Source: Rummeliibacillus pycnus | GTDB lineage: Bacteria > Bacillota > Bacilli > Bacillales_A > Planococcaceae | NCBI RefSeq assembly: GCF_002884495.1 | Contig: NZ_KZ614145.1 | Span: forward strand, 372,001 to 436,000 | Length of the DNA: 64,000 nt | Direction: 5' to 3' | Part shown: positions 10,453-18,480 of the stretch, one piece after another | Layout: every line of letters starts with the position of its first letter | Position numbering within the stretch: position 1 is the first letter of the stretch | Notes under the pieces: generated by a model | What the model saw: only the letters and a program-made list of their open reading frames with translations | Database searches by the model: none | Told to the model about the DNA's origin: nothing | Translations under genes and position numbers: made by a program

Positions 10453-11787
10453 TTGTCTTCAGTGGCTTTTCACACACTTGGATGTAAAGTGAATCACTAT
10501 GAAACAGAAGCAATTTGGCAACTGTTTAAAGATGAAGGTTATGAACGGAAAGAATTTGATCATCAAGCGGATGTATATGTCATAAATACATGTACTGTTA
10601 CGAATACAGGGGACAAAAAAAGTCGTCAAGTGATTCGCCGTGCGATTCGTCAAAATCCAGATGCAGTAATTTGCGTAACAGGATGCTATGCCCAAACTTC
10701 TCCAGCTGAGATTATGGCAATTCCTGGCGTTGATATAGTTGTAGGTACGCAAGATCGTATGAAAATGCTTGGATATATTGAACAATATAAACAAGAACGT
10801 CAACCTATTAATGCAGTAAAAAATATTATGAAAAATAGAGTATATGAAGAATTGGATGTACCTTATTTCACAGACCGTACACGTGCTTCATTGAAAATTC
10901 AAGAAGGCTGTAATAATTTCTGTACTTTTTGTATCATCCCATGGGCTCGCGGTCTAATGCGTTCTCGTGATCCAAAAGAGGTTGTACGTCAAGCACAACA
11001 ATTAGTCGAAGCTGGTTATTTAGAAATTGTTTTAACTGGTATTCATACAGGCGGTTATGGACAAGACTTAAAAGATTATAACTTAGCACAACTTCTTCGT
11101 GATATTGAAGCTAATGTAAAAGGTTTAAAACGTTTACGTATCAGTTCAATCGAAGCAAGTCAACTAACAGATGAAGTAATCGAAGTATTACGTGATTCTA
11201 AAATTGTTGTAAATCACTTACACATTCCAATTCAATCTGGATCTGATACTGTTTTAAAACGTATGCGCCGTAAGTATACAATGGAATTCTTCGGAGAACG
11301 TTTAGATCGATTACGTGAAGTATTACCGGATCTTGCAGTTACATCTGATGTAATCGTTGGATTCCCAGGTGAAACAGAAGAAGAATTTATGGAAACTTAT
11401 AACTTTATTGCAAAACATAAATTTGCAGAATTACATGTTTTCCCATTCTCAAAACGTACGGGTACTCCTGCAGCTCGTATGGAAGATCAAGTAGACGAAG
11501 AAGTGAAAAATGAACGTGTTCATCGTTTATTAACCTTAAATGATCAACTCGCGAAAGAGTATGCTTCGAAGTTTGAAAATCAAGTACTTGAAGTAATACC
11601 AGAAGAAGTAATTAAAGAAGGCGAAGAAGCAGGATTGCTTACAGGTTATACTAGTAACTATTTGAAAATTGTATTTGAAGGTACTGAAGATATGATTGGT
11701 AAACTAGTGAAAGTCAAAATTGACAAGGCAGGATATCCACATTCACATGCTCAATTCGTTCGCGTTATTGATACCGTTAATGCATAA
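10453..11787 (+). CDS. mtaB: tRNA t6A37 C2-methylthiotransferase MtaB
   Basis: 444 aa radical SAM methylthiotransferase converting t6A37 to ms2t6A37 in tRNAs decoding ANN codons. N-terminal UPF0004 domain with cluster cysteines Cys11 (LGCKVN), Cys47 (NTCTVT) and Cys78 (TGCYA); the radical SAM cluster is Cys153/157/160 (EGCNNFCTFC); the C-terminal TRAM domain follows. Both [4Fe-4S] clusters are therefore intact. TTG start behind AGAGGTGAG. Last gene of the dnaJ unit, closed by a terminator. Confidence 0.96.
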   Translation: MSSVAFHTLGCKVNHYETEAIWQLFKDEGYERKEFDHQADVYVINTCTVTNTGDKKSRQVIRRAIRQNPDAVICVTGCYAQTSPAEIMAIPGVDIVVGTQDRMKMLGYIEQYKQERQPINAVKNIMKNRVYEELDVPYFTDRTRASLKIQEGCNNFCTFCIIPWARGLMRSRDPKEVVRQAQQLVEAGYLEIVLTGIHTGGYGQDLKDYNLAQLLRDIEANVKGLKRLRISSIEASQLTDEVIEVLRDSKIVVNHLHIPIQSGSDTVLKRMRRKYTMEFFGERLDRLREVLPDLAVTSDVIVGFPGETEEEFMETYNFIAKHKFAELHVFPFSKRTGTPAARMEDQVDEEVKNERVHRLLTLNDQLAKEYASKFENQVLEVIPEEVIKEGEEAGLLTGYTSNYLKIVFEGTEDMIGKLVKVKIDKAGYPHSHAQFVRVIDTVNA

Positions 11788-11801
11788 TTTTAGAATATGT
11801 C

Positions 11802-11833
11802 AAAAAGCCTAGCGACCAAAGCTAGGCTTTTTT
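11802..11833 (+). terminator. Intrinsic terminator after mtaB
   Basis: 12-bp perfect stem AAAAAGCCTAGC / GCTAGGCTTTTT, 7-nt loop, T run. Confidence 0.93.
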
Positions 11834-11871
11834 GTTATAGTAATAGATAACAACGAATTGAGGCGATGAAG

Positions 11872-12750
11872 TTGAAAAAATTAACCATCTCATTAATCAT
11901 TATGACGCTCGTTGTCTCAAGCGTTATATTGATTGTCAATCATCAAACCAAACAAGGATTACTGAATAATAGTAAAAACAATCATTTGAATAGTCATTAT
12001 GCTACTAGTAAACTAGAAAATCATCAGAATAAACCTACAAAGAAAGTATTAGAATCTGAGCAGAAAACTACCAATAAACAAGTTAGCAAAAAAGCTGCTG
12101 CTCATTCCAAAAAGGTAAAAAAAGTAGTCATTACAATTGACCCTGGCCATCAAAAACGTGCAAATATTGCTCCTGAGCCTGTTGCACCTGGTTCTGTTGA
12201 AACAAAGTATAAAGCAACAGTGGGTTCAATGGGGATTGTTACAAGGAAACCGGAATACGCAATCACACTAGAAGCTTCAAAAATGCTAGAAAAAAAACTT
12301 AAGCAAAAAGGTTATCAAGTAATATTAACTCGTACATCAAATGATGTTGATTTATCGAATCGTGATCGAGCTCAAATAGCAAACAAACATAAATCATCCT
12401 TATTCATAAGGATGCATGCAGATGGAGCTGAAAATTCAAATGCAAAAGGATTTTCAATTATTGCTCCAACGAAAGATAATCCATATACAAAAAAAGTATT
12501 TAAAGAAAGCCGTAAAGCCTCTAAATCAATTGTTGAGGAGGTAGGAAAAGAATTTTCACTTTATCAGAATGGCGTTAATTATCGAGCGGGTTTATCAGGA
12601 TTTAACTGGTCACGGGTGCCTGTCATATTAATAGAATTAGGTTACGTTACTAATCCTGAGGAAGATCGTAATCTCTCTAATAAAAAATACTTAGAAAAAC
12701 TAACCACTTACATTACCAAAGGTGTAGATCAGTATTTTCATAATCTTTAG
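11872..12750 (+). CDS. N-acetylmuramoyl-L-alanine amidase (Amidase_3), membrane-anchored
   Basis: About 292 aa. Cleaves the amide between N-acetylmuramic acid and L-Ala in peptidoglycan. An N-terminal hydrophobic segment (LTISLIIMTLVVSSVILIV) acts as signal or anchor, then a Lys/Asn-rich linker and the Zn-dependent catalytic domain: TIDPGHQ (first His), EYAITLEASKML (Glu), FIRMHADGA (second His), VILIELGYVTNPEED (catalytic Glu). It has no SH3, LysM or SPOR repeat, unlike many autolysins. GAGG lies 8 nt before TTG 11872 but only 2 nt before ATG 11866, so I favour TTG. Resembles CwlD/LytC-type enzymes; the exact paralogue is uncertain. Confidence 0.88.
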   Translation: MKKLTISLIIMTLVVSSVILIVNHQTKQGLLNNSKNNHLNSHYATSKLENHQNKPTKKVLESEQKTTNKQVSKKAAAHSKKVKKVVITIDPGHQKRANIAPEPVAPGSVETKYKATVGSMGIVTRKPEYAITLEASKMLEKKLKQKGYQVILTRTSNDVDLSNRDRAQIANKHKSSLFIRMHADGAENSNAKGFSIIAPTKDNPYTKKVFKESRKASKSIVEEVGKEFSLYQNGVNYRAGLSGFNWSRVPVILIELGYVTNPEEDRNLSNKKYLEKLTTYITKGVDQYFHNL

Positions 12751-12832
12751 TTTAGTGATTTTAACTTGATAGACATTTCTTCAATTGAGAAATAAAACAT
12801 GCTTAAAAAATTGGATATATAGTTGTATCAGA

Positions 12833-12870
12833 AGATTTTACCGGAAAACTTTAAGGTGAAATCTTTTTTT
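12833..12870 (+). terminator. Intrinsic terminator after the amidase gene
   Basis: Stem AGATTTTACC / GGTGAAATCT (one wobble) with a 12-nt loop and seven T. Confidence 0.8.
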
Positions 12871-12924
12871 GATGGTTTTTATTTTAATATCTAATATTTA
12901 GATGTTAAAATATATTTAATGATA

Positions 12925-12944
12925 ATAAGAAGTATTCTTCTTAT
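12925..12944 (+). promoter_or_regulatory. Inverted repeat upstream of the SDR gene, candidate operator
   Basis: Perfect 8-bp palindrome arms ATAAGAAG-TATT-CTTCTTAT ending just before the AAAGGAGG ribosome-binding site. A second palindrome, ATCTAA-TAT-TTAGAT, lies at 12889-12903. Either could be an operator or an mRNA hairpin affecting translation; no regulator gene adjoins. Confidence 0.4.
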
Positions 12945-12964
12945 CAAAAAAGGAGGAAATTTAA

Positions 12965-13771
12965 ATGGGACGTGTAGAAGGTAAAATCGCATTAGTAACA
13001 GGTGCTGCATCAGGAATTGGGTTAGCATCAGCTCAATTATTAGCGAAAGAAGGCGCTAAAGTTGTTTTAGCTGACTTCAATATCGAAGGTGCAAAAAAAG
13101 AAGCAAAATCCCTACAAGAAAAGGGTTACGAAGTATTAGCAGTATTCCTTGATGCAGGTGACCAAGCTTCTATAAAGGCTGCTGTAGAGTTCACAGTAAA
13201 CACTTACGGTACAATAAATGTTCTTTATAATAATGTTGGTATTACCAACTTACGCAAAGACTTAGATGTCGTCAATATGGACTTAGATGAATGGGATCGT
13301 TTGATGAATGTCAACTTAAAATCGGTCCTACTTGGTGCTCGTTATGCCATACCTTATATGCAAAAAGCTGGTGGCGGTTCAATCATAAATACGACTTCAA
13401 TGGCTGCATTTGCTTCTGACTCAATTCGTTCAGCTTATGGTGCATCAAAAGCAGGGGTAGCACATTTAACAAAATATATTGCTACACAATATGGCAAAGA
13501 TAAAATTCGTTGTAATGCTATAGCACCTGGGTTAATCCTAACGCCAGCTGCAAAAAATAATTTACCTCAAAAAATGCTTGAAATTTTTACGAAATACAAC
13601 GCACTTCCATACAATGGCGAAGCAGAAGATATCGGTTATGCAGTTGTGTATTTAGCTTCTGATGAATCTAAATTTATGACAGGTCAAGTAATGCAAATTG
13701 AAGGTGGTCACTATATTGGTAACCCAACAATTGCAGACCTTGATGCATGGATGGCTGAACAACAAAAATAA
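12965..13771 (+). CDS. Short-chain dehydrogenase/reductase, substrate unknown
   Basis: 268 aa classical SDR, NAD(P)-dependent. TGAASGIG is the cofactor-binding TGxxxGxG near the N-terminus; Asp in VVLADFN at the end of beta2 favours NAD(H). NNVG replaces the usual NNAG. Ser-Tyr-Lys catalysis is seen in NTTSMAA and YGASKAG. Start behind AAAGGAGGAAA. It is monocistronic; its probable terminator lies more than 500 bp downstream because a ~490-bp repeat occupies the gap. Substrate cannot be told from sequence; FabG-like or alcohol dehydrogenase activities are possible. Confidence 0.85.
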   Translation: MGRVEGKIALVTGAASGIGLASAQLLAKEGAKVVLADFNIEGAKKEAKSLQEKGYEVLAVFLDAGDQASIKAAVEFTVNTYGTINVLYNNVGITNLRKDLDVVNMDLDEWDRLMNVNLKSVLLGARYAIPYMQKAGGGSIINTTSMAAFASDSIRSAYGASKAGVAHLTKYIATQYGKDKIRCNAIAPGLILTPAAKNNLPQKMLEIFTKYNALPYNGEAEDIGYAVVYLASDESKFMTGQVMQIEGGHYIGNPTIADLDAWMAEQQK

Positions 13772-13786
13772 ATCCTTGATATAAAT

Positions 13787-14274
13787 GAGTAAATTTCATA
13801 ATTCAAAGTTTTAATATAAAACACGAACATCTATTCAAGGAAGCTAATTCAATGTCCTGTGGGAAAGTGAGATAGGTGAGATCCCACAGTGAACGAAGTT
13901 AGGATATTGAAAAAGTAATAAATAGCAAGATTTTTATGATAAAAATCTTGTATTACAATCTTAATTGAAAGTGGAATTAGCGTAGACTCCTGTGGGAAAA
14001 CGGACTAGACGAGACCCCGCAGGAACGAGGAGGCTCGTCAGTTCGTCCACGGAAAGCGGAGCTAATTCCACTATCGTTCAACAGCGGATATATGCTATAA
14101 ATTTTTGTGTTACTCCCCTTTTTCAATGGCCTCAACGCTCACTTAGCACGAAAGCGCCATCTGGAGCGGATATTAAGCAAATAGTATATTACATATATAA
14201 TCCCAGTTATTGGATTGTATATGTTAGATAACATTCGCGTTTTTCGGCTAAAAAAGTATTTATGAAATTGAGTG
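13787..14274. mobile_element. ~490-bp non-coding element with terminal inverted repeats, copy A
   Basis: Bounded by GAGTAAATTTCATAA (13787-13801) and its inverted partner TTATGAAATTGAGT (14260-14273). It contains two palindromic modules: 13841 to about 13905, with core TGTGGGA/TCCCACA, and 13971-14071. The same layout recurs at 35153-35643 with near-equal length. No transposase or credible gene is inside: a 79-codon open frame at 13992 crosses the palindrome and lacks a ribosome-binding site. It is best described as a MITE-like or composite intergenic repeat. It lies between the SDR stop and a terminator, as if inserted there. Confidence 0.65.
13971..14071. repeat. 101-bp palindromic repeat module inside copy A
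   Basis: Ends are perfect inverted repeats GTGGAATTAGC (13971-13981) and GCTAATTCCAC (14061-14071). Inside, CCTGTGGG and CCCCGCAGG also pair. The module recurs from 35439, with a degenerate trace at 29247-29272. I recall related CCTGCGGG...CCCCGCAGG repeats as common in Bacillaceae and Planococcaceae genomes. Confidence 0.75.
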
Positions 14275-14291
14275 AAATAAGTAAAATAAAT

Positions 14292-14327
14292 AAACTCGTA
14301 TGGTGTTTAAAATCATACGGGTTTTTT
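14292..14327 (+). terminator. Intrinsic terminator, probably of the SDR transcript
   Basis: 11-bp stem AAACTCGTATG / CATACGGGTTT (one wobble), then a T run, 18 nt after the end of repeat copy A. Confidence 0.85.
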
Positions 14328-14481
14328 ATTAAGGTATATTTGAAATAAGTATCGATCAAAATCCTTTGAAATCAATTATAATGGTTGGAAATTTAGTTTT
14401 ACGTTTTAGTGGAAAAAATATTATGAGTCATGATAGACTTGAGAGGTACGTACATCTCTAAAATTAAAGGAGTTTTCCAAG

Positions 14482-15150
14482 ATGGCTAAAAACTATGCTT
14501 CATATATTGATCATACTTTATTAAAACCAGAAGCAACAGAAGAACAAATTATAAAATTATGTGAAGAAGCTAAAGAATTTAATTTTGCTTCAGTTTGTGT
14601 TAACCCTGTATGGGTAAGTGTTGCTGCTGCTGAATTAAAAGAAGCAACATCAAAAGTTTGTACAGTAATCGGTTTCCCATTAGGGGCATCTACTAGTGCT
14701 ACAAAAGCGTTTGAAACAAAAGATGCAATTGCTAATGGTGCTGATGAAATTGATATGGTGATTAATATTGGTGCTTTAAAAGGTGGACAATATGATTTAG
14801 TTGAGAATGATATTAAAGCAGTAGTAGAAGCAGCAAACGGTACTTTAGTAAAAGTTATTATTGAAACTTGCTTGCTTTCAGAAGAAGAAAAAGTAAAAGC
14901 ATGTGAATTATCTGTTACAGCTGGAGCAGATTTTGTGAAAACTTCAACGGGTTTTTCAACAGGTGGAGCCACAGCAGAAGACGTAGCATTAATGCGTAAA
15001 ACTGTTGGATCTGAAATCGGAGTTAAGGCATCTGGCGGTGTCAGAAGCTTAGAAGATTTAGAAGGAATGGTAGCAGCAGGCGCAACTCGTATTGGTGCAA
15101 GTTCTGGTGTTAAAATTATGAAAGGCCAAAAATCAAAAACAGACTATTAA
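14482..15150 (+). CDS. deoC: Deoxyribose-phosphate aldolase DeoC
   Basis: 222 aa class I aldolase cleaving 2-deoxyribose 5-phosphate to glyceraldehyde 3-phosphate and acetaldehyde in deoxynucleoside catabolism. [10 protein letters not shown] at the N-terminus, Schiff-base lysine in [14 protein letters not shown] (about residue 153) and the second lysine in [11 protein letters not shown] behind AAAGGAG. A short hairpin (AGAG...TCTCT) lies in its leader. It functionally partners cdd, further along the window, in pyrimidine salvage. Confidence 0.96.
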   Translation: MAKNYASYIDHTLLKPEATEEQIIKLCEEAKEFNFASVCVNPVWVSVAAAELKEATSKVCTVIGFPLGASTSATKAFETKDAIANGADEIDMVINIGALKGGQYDLVENDIKAVVEAANGTLVKVIIETCLLSEEEKVKACELSVTAGADFVKTSTGFSTGGATAEDVALMRKTVGSEIGVKASGGVRSLEDLEGMVAAGATRIGASSGVKIMKGQKSKTDY

Positions 15151-15164
15151 TTCGCCCAATAGTA

Positions 15165-15193
15165 TTGACCAAATGTTAGTAATAAGTTATAAT
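15165..15193 (+). promoter_or_regulatory. Strong sigma-A promoter of rpsU
   Basis: TTGACC (15165-15170), 17-bp spacer, consensus TATAAT (15188-15193). Confidence 0.85.
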
Positions 15194-15202
15194 TCTTTAG
15201 TA

Positions 15203-15236
15203 CACAACGTTATTCATATTATTACATAATGTTGTG
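15203..15236 (+). promoter_or_regulatory. Hairpin in the rpsU 5' leader
   Basis: 11-bp stem CACAACGTTAT / ATAATGTTGTG (one wobble) with a 12-nt loop, about 10 nt after the expected transcription start and 15 nt before the ribosome-binding site. No T run follows, so it is not a terminator. It may stabilise the mRNA or serve in S21 feedback (inference). Confidence 0.45.
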
Positions 15237-15269
15237 CTTTGACGTGTGTTCGGAGGGAGGGAAAGAGAG

Positions 15270-15443
15270 ATGTCAAAAACTGTCGTTAGAAAAAACGAAT
15301 CGCTTGAAGATGCTCTTCGCCGCTTCAAACGTACTGTTTCTAAAAGTGGTACAATTCAAGAGGTAAGAAAACGCGAATTTTATGAAAAACCTAGCGTAAA
15401 ACGCAAAAAGAAATCAGAAGCTGCACGTAAACGTAAGTGGTAA
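15270..15443 (+). CDS. rpsU: 30S ribosomal protein S21
   Basis: 57 aa, highly basic small-subunit protein ([20 protein letters not shown] ... [12 protein letters not shown]). ATG 15270 is chosen because GGAGGGAGG lies 9 nt upstream; upstream in-frame starts would add residues foreign to S21. In B. subtilis yqeY follows rpsU, but here a terminator follows and yqeY is absent. Confidence 0.97.
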   Translation: MSKTVVRKNESLEDALRRFKRTVSKSGTIQEVRKREFYEKPSVKRKKKSEAARKRKW

Positions 15444-15512
15444 TTTAAATTCCTAGACAATCCCTACGTTCTAAACACGCACTATCATGATTTATTAAAC
15501 TCGCAAATAATC

Positions 15513-15556
15513 TAAGCCGAGAAATCTTAATTGATTTCTTGGCTTATTTATTTTCT
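15513..15556 (+). terminator. Intrinsic terminator after rpsU
   Basis: 14-bp stem TAAGCCGAGAAATC / GATTTCTTGGCTTA (one wobble), then a T-rich tail. Confidence 0.88.
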
Positions 15557-15634
15557 TTAATGTTCTAACAAGCATTACCAAGTAGTTTGTGTTTTAATAT
15601 AAATATAGAAAAACATAACTTTGAAGGTGATTCC

Positions 15635-17626
15635 ATGCATTATCTATGGACAGCTTTACAACTAATTGGAATAGGGATTTTGAATTATTTTGTGAGTGGA
15701 CGTCTTATAGGAACTAAGCTTAATTTTACTAAGAAAGTACTGTCGGCTACTTTAAGTGTAGTATTCACTACTTTTGTTTATTGGTATTCCTATTTAAGAC
15801 ATACTAACTTTCCAAAAGAAGACATGATTTATGAAGTTACCAATATTGGCACCCTTGTGTGGATTGGAAGTATGTTATTAATTACGATGCTGTTTTATTT
15901 AATATTGGAACTATTTGATCCTATTAAATTAGGAGAACGTGGTGAGAGACTAACTGGCAATCGGAATATTATCATGAGGGTACGTGGTACTTGGAAACGA
16001 CAAAGACGACTCACTCAAGTTTTTAGAATAGCTTTTAAACAAGGTGTTGGACGTACTTTAAAGTACAAAAGAACCTATGAAAATGACCGTTTCCTTGCAA
16101 CTACACTACGCAACACATTAGAAGAATGTGGTGGCATTTTTATTAAATTTGGACAAGTATTGTCCACGAGAAAAGATATATTACCGCAAGCTTTTATAGA
16201 AGAACTATCAAAACTACAACAAAATGTCAAACCAATGACAGCTGAACAATTACATACCCAGTTATCGATAGGACTTCAAAAACCACTACAAGAGGTATTT
16301 AAGTATTTTGATGATCAACCACTGGCAGCAGGTTCAATTGGACAAGTACATAAAGCAGTATTAAGAGAAACTGGAGAAGAAGTAATTGTCAAACTTTTAA
16401 GGTCAAATGTAACTTCAGTGATTAATCAGGATTTAGATATTCTCTTGCACTTTTCAGAATGGCTTGTTGAAGAATCTTCATGGGCAGAAAACTTAGGCAT
16501 ACACCAATTAGCTACAGGGTTTGCAAACAGTCTGAGAGAAGAAATAAATTTTGAAATAGAAGCAAGAAATATGGAACAATTGACAAATGCTTTACGAAAA
16601 GATAAAAAAAGCGTCAAAATTCCTAAGGTTTATAAGCAATATAGTAATCGAATGATTTTAGTGATTGAATACATTCATGGAGTAAGTATTCGAGATAGTG
16701 CAATCTTATTAAGAAAGCATGGTATAAAAGAAAACGATTTAATGCGCTCAATTTATGATACATTTTTACAGCAATTACTTGTAACTGGGGTTTTTCATGC
16801 AGATCCTCATCCAGGCAATATTTTTGTATTAGAAAAAACAGGTCAAGCATGCTTTTTAGATTTTGGAGCAGTAGGAAGAATTGGTCCATTACAACAACAA
16901 GGCCTGCGAACATTGTTCATTGGTATTGAACGGAATGATCCACGAATCGTATTGGAAGGACTAAAATATTTAATCCAAGACGGAGAAATTCATGAAGAGG
17001 ATAATTTAATACAATCGCTTAGTCAATTACTTATTCAGCTATCTTATTTGGATAAAATATCTGTTGAAGAATTAGTGCAAAATCTATTTACAATCATTCA
17101 AAAATTTGAATTGCGTCTTTATCCAATGGTAGGGGTTGCTTTACGTGCACTTATAACATTAGAAGGATCGTTAAATATTCTTGATACGAATTATAACCTC
17201 TTCACTGAAGCTAAGCGTTTTACTTCTAGAAATAAAAAAGACTTTTTGCCAGTATCCAATTTTAGAGATGCTAAGGAAATGTTAGAGCAAGAACTAGTTA
17301 TGCTTTTACCGACTTTGCAAGATTTACCTCGACGTTTTGAAAATATGGCAGAAACGATTGAAAAAGGAAAAGTGACGGTTAAATTAGACGTATTTTCAGA
17401 AAGAGCTAGTAGCTCATTTGTCAATCAATGGTTATCCTTATTTATGTTATTGTTAGTGGGAATTACTTTTGGAATTATTTCCGTGTCATTATTAGCGATT
17501 TCACAATTCATCCACTCTGTATCTGCCATCTATTTAAATACAGCATCGTTTTTAGGACTATTCCTAAGCGGAGTAATTCTTGTTCGTCTCTCCATTCATG
17601 CAATACGAAGTTCGAAAAAAGCATAA
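15635..17626 (+). CDS. ABC1/AarF/UbiB family atypical kinase
   Basis: About 663 aa from the ATG behind GAAGGTGAT. Protein-kinase-like fold with ABC1 hallmarks: IKFGQVLSTRKD (KxGQ motif), the Ala/Gly-rich nucleotide loop LAAGSIGQVHKA, Lys in VIVKLLR, NFEIEARNM, FHADPHPGNIFV (catalytic loop) and LDFGAVG (DFG). The N-terminus has about three membrane segments and the C-terminus two more (LFMLLLVGITFGIISVSLL and the last 40 residues), so the kinase domain is membrane tethered. UbiB relatives support isoprenoid-quinone metabolism; here menaquinone or another lipid is the likely link (inference). It occupies the place where yqeY stands in B. subtilis. Confidence 0.9.
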   Translation: MHYLWTALQLIGIGILNYFVSGRLIGTKLNFTKKVLSATLSVVFTTFVYWYSYLRHTNFPKEDMIYEVTNIGTLVWIGSMLLITMLFYLILELFDPIKLGERGERLTGNRNIIMRVRGTWKRQRRLTQVFRIAFKQGVGRTLKYKRTYENDRFLATTLRNTLEECGGIFIKFGQVLSTRKDILPQAFIEELSKLQQNVKPMTAEQLHTQLSIGLQKPLQEVFKYFDDQPLAAGSIGQVHKAVLRETGEEVIVKLLRSNVTSVINQDLDILLHFSEWLVEESSWAENLGIHQLATGFANSLREEINFEIEARNMEQLTNALRKDKKSVKIPKVYKQYSNRMILVIEYIHGVSIRDSAILLRKHGIKENDLMRSIYDTFLQQLLVTGVFHADPHPGNIFVLEKTGQACFLDFGAVGRIGPLQQQGLRTLFIGIERNDPRIVLEGLKYLIQDGEIHEEDNLIQSLSQLLIQLSYLDKISVEELVQNLFTIIQKFELRLYPMVGVALRALITLEGSLNILDTNYNLFTEAKRFTSRNKKDFLPVSNFRDAKEMLEQELVMLLPTLQDLPRRFENMAETIEKGKVTVKLDVFSERASSSFVNQWLSLFMLLLVGITFGIISVSLLAISQFIHSVSAIYLNTASFLGLFLSGVILVRLSIHAIRSSKKA

Positions 17627-17714
17627 TTGAAATTAGATGAAACTTATAGCCTAATCATTCGTATGTTATATGGATAAGATTGTATAAGTGAGAGGAGGGG
17701 AGAAGTTTTAGCTG

Positions 17715-18467
17715 ATGCCAAAAACCACTATTTTAATAGTTGCCATATTGACCGTATTAATTGCTATTCCACTTCATGCAATCACTGTATATGCTGCTGA
17801 TGTAGAATCTCAGCAAGTAAATGGATGGCTTTTGTGGATGACACAACCGATTGTTGTAACACTTTTACTTTGTATCGCTAGTATGGGAGTTGTATTACAA
17901 GCTTTTTCACCCCATTTTGGTTTTGGTGGAATTTTAAGTATTTTAGCATTATTGTTCTTTTACGTGATTCATATGATTGCTGGGTATGCAACTTGGCAAA
18001 GTATTTTTTTATTAGTATTGGGCGTTATTTTATTACTTTTAGAGGTGATTGTACCTGGTGGTATTGTAGGAAGTTTGGGCTTTGCAACAATTATAATAAG
18101 TCTTTTAAGCTCAGGGACCGATACGATGCATATGGCTTATGCAATTTTGACAGCCTTAATCGTGTTAGTCTTAGGAATGGTGATTATGATGAAATTTTTT
18201 GGTAAGAAATTAAATCTCTTTAACAAAATGGTTTTAAACGATTCAACCGATACGGAGAAAGGCTATGTATCAAATAAGAATCGAATTGATTTATTAGGGC
18301 AGGAAGCGATTACAACTACTCCTCTCCGTCCTTCTGGTACGGCAATGCTAGGGGAAGAACGAATTGATGTCGTATCAGAAGGTGGCTATATCGATGCTCA
18401 TAAAAAAGTCACAATCATTAAAGTAGAAGGCGTTCGTATTGTTGTACGAGAGTCTCATAAAGATTAG
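17715..18467 (+). CDS. NfeD family membrane protein (short form)
   Basis: 250 aa. Signal-like N-terminus ([20 protein letters not shown]), about four membrane segments, then a C-terminal OB-fold of about 75 residues ([20 protein letters not shown] ... GVRIVVRE) typical of NfeD. The ClpP-like protease domain of long NfeD/YqeZ proteins is absent. It precedes floA by 13 nt; NfeD proteins work with flotillins or stomatins in membrane microdomains. AGGAGGGG lies 14 nt before ATG 17715; the in-frame CTG at 17712 gives better spacing but is an unusual start. Confidence 0.88.
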   Translation: MPKTTILIVAILTVLIAIPLHAITVYAADVESQQVNGWLLWMTQPIVVTLLLCIASMGVVLQAFSPHFGFGGILSILALLFFYVIHMIAGYATWQSIFLLVLGVILLLLEVIVPGGIVGSLGFATIIISLLSSGTDTMHMAYAILTALIVLVLGMVIMMKFFGKKLNLFNKMVLNDSTDTEKGYVSNKNRIDLLGQEAITTTPLRPSGTAMLGEERIDVVSEGGYIDAHKKVTIIKVEGVRIVVRESHKD

Positions 18468-18480
18468 GAGGATAAAATCA

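Noticed and set aside
13992-14231. 79-codon open frame inside repeat copy A
   Set aside because: It runs through the 101-bp palindrome, has no ribosome-binding site, low-complexity arginine/serine content and no counterpart in copy B.
14511-14972. 153-codon minus-strand open frame opposite deoC
   Set aside because: Shadow of deoC codon bias; the opposite strand is a complete, well-recognised aldolase.
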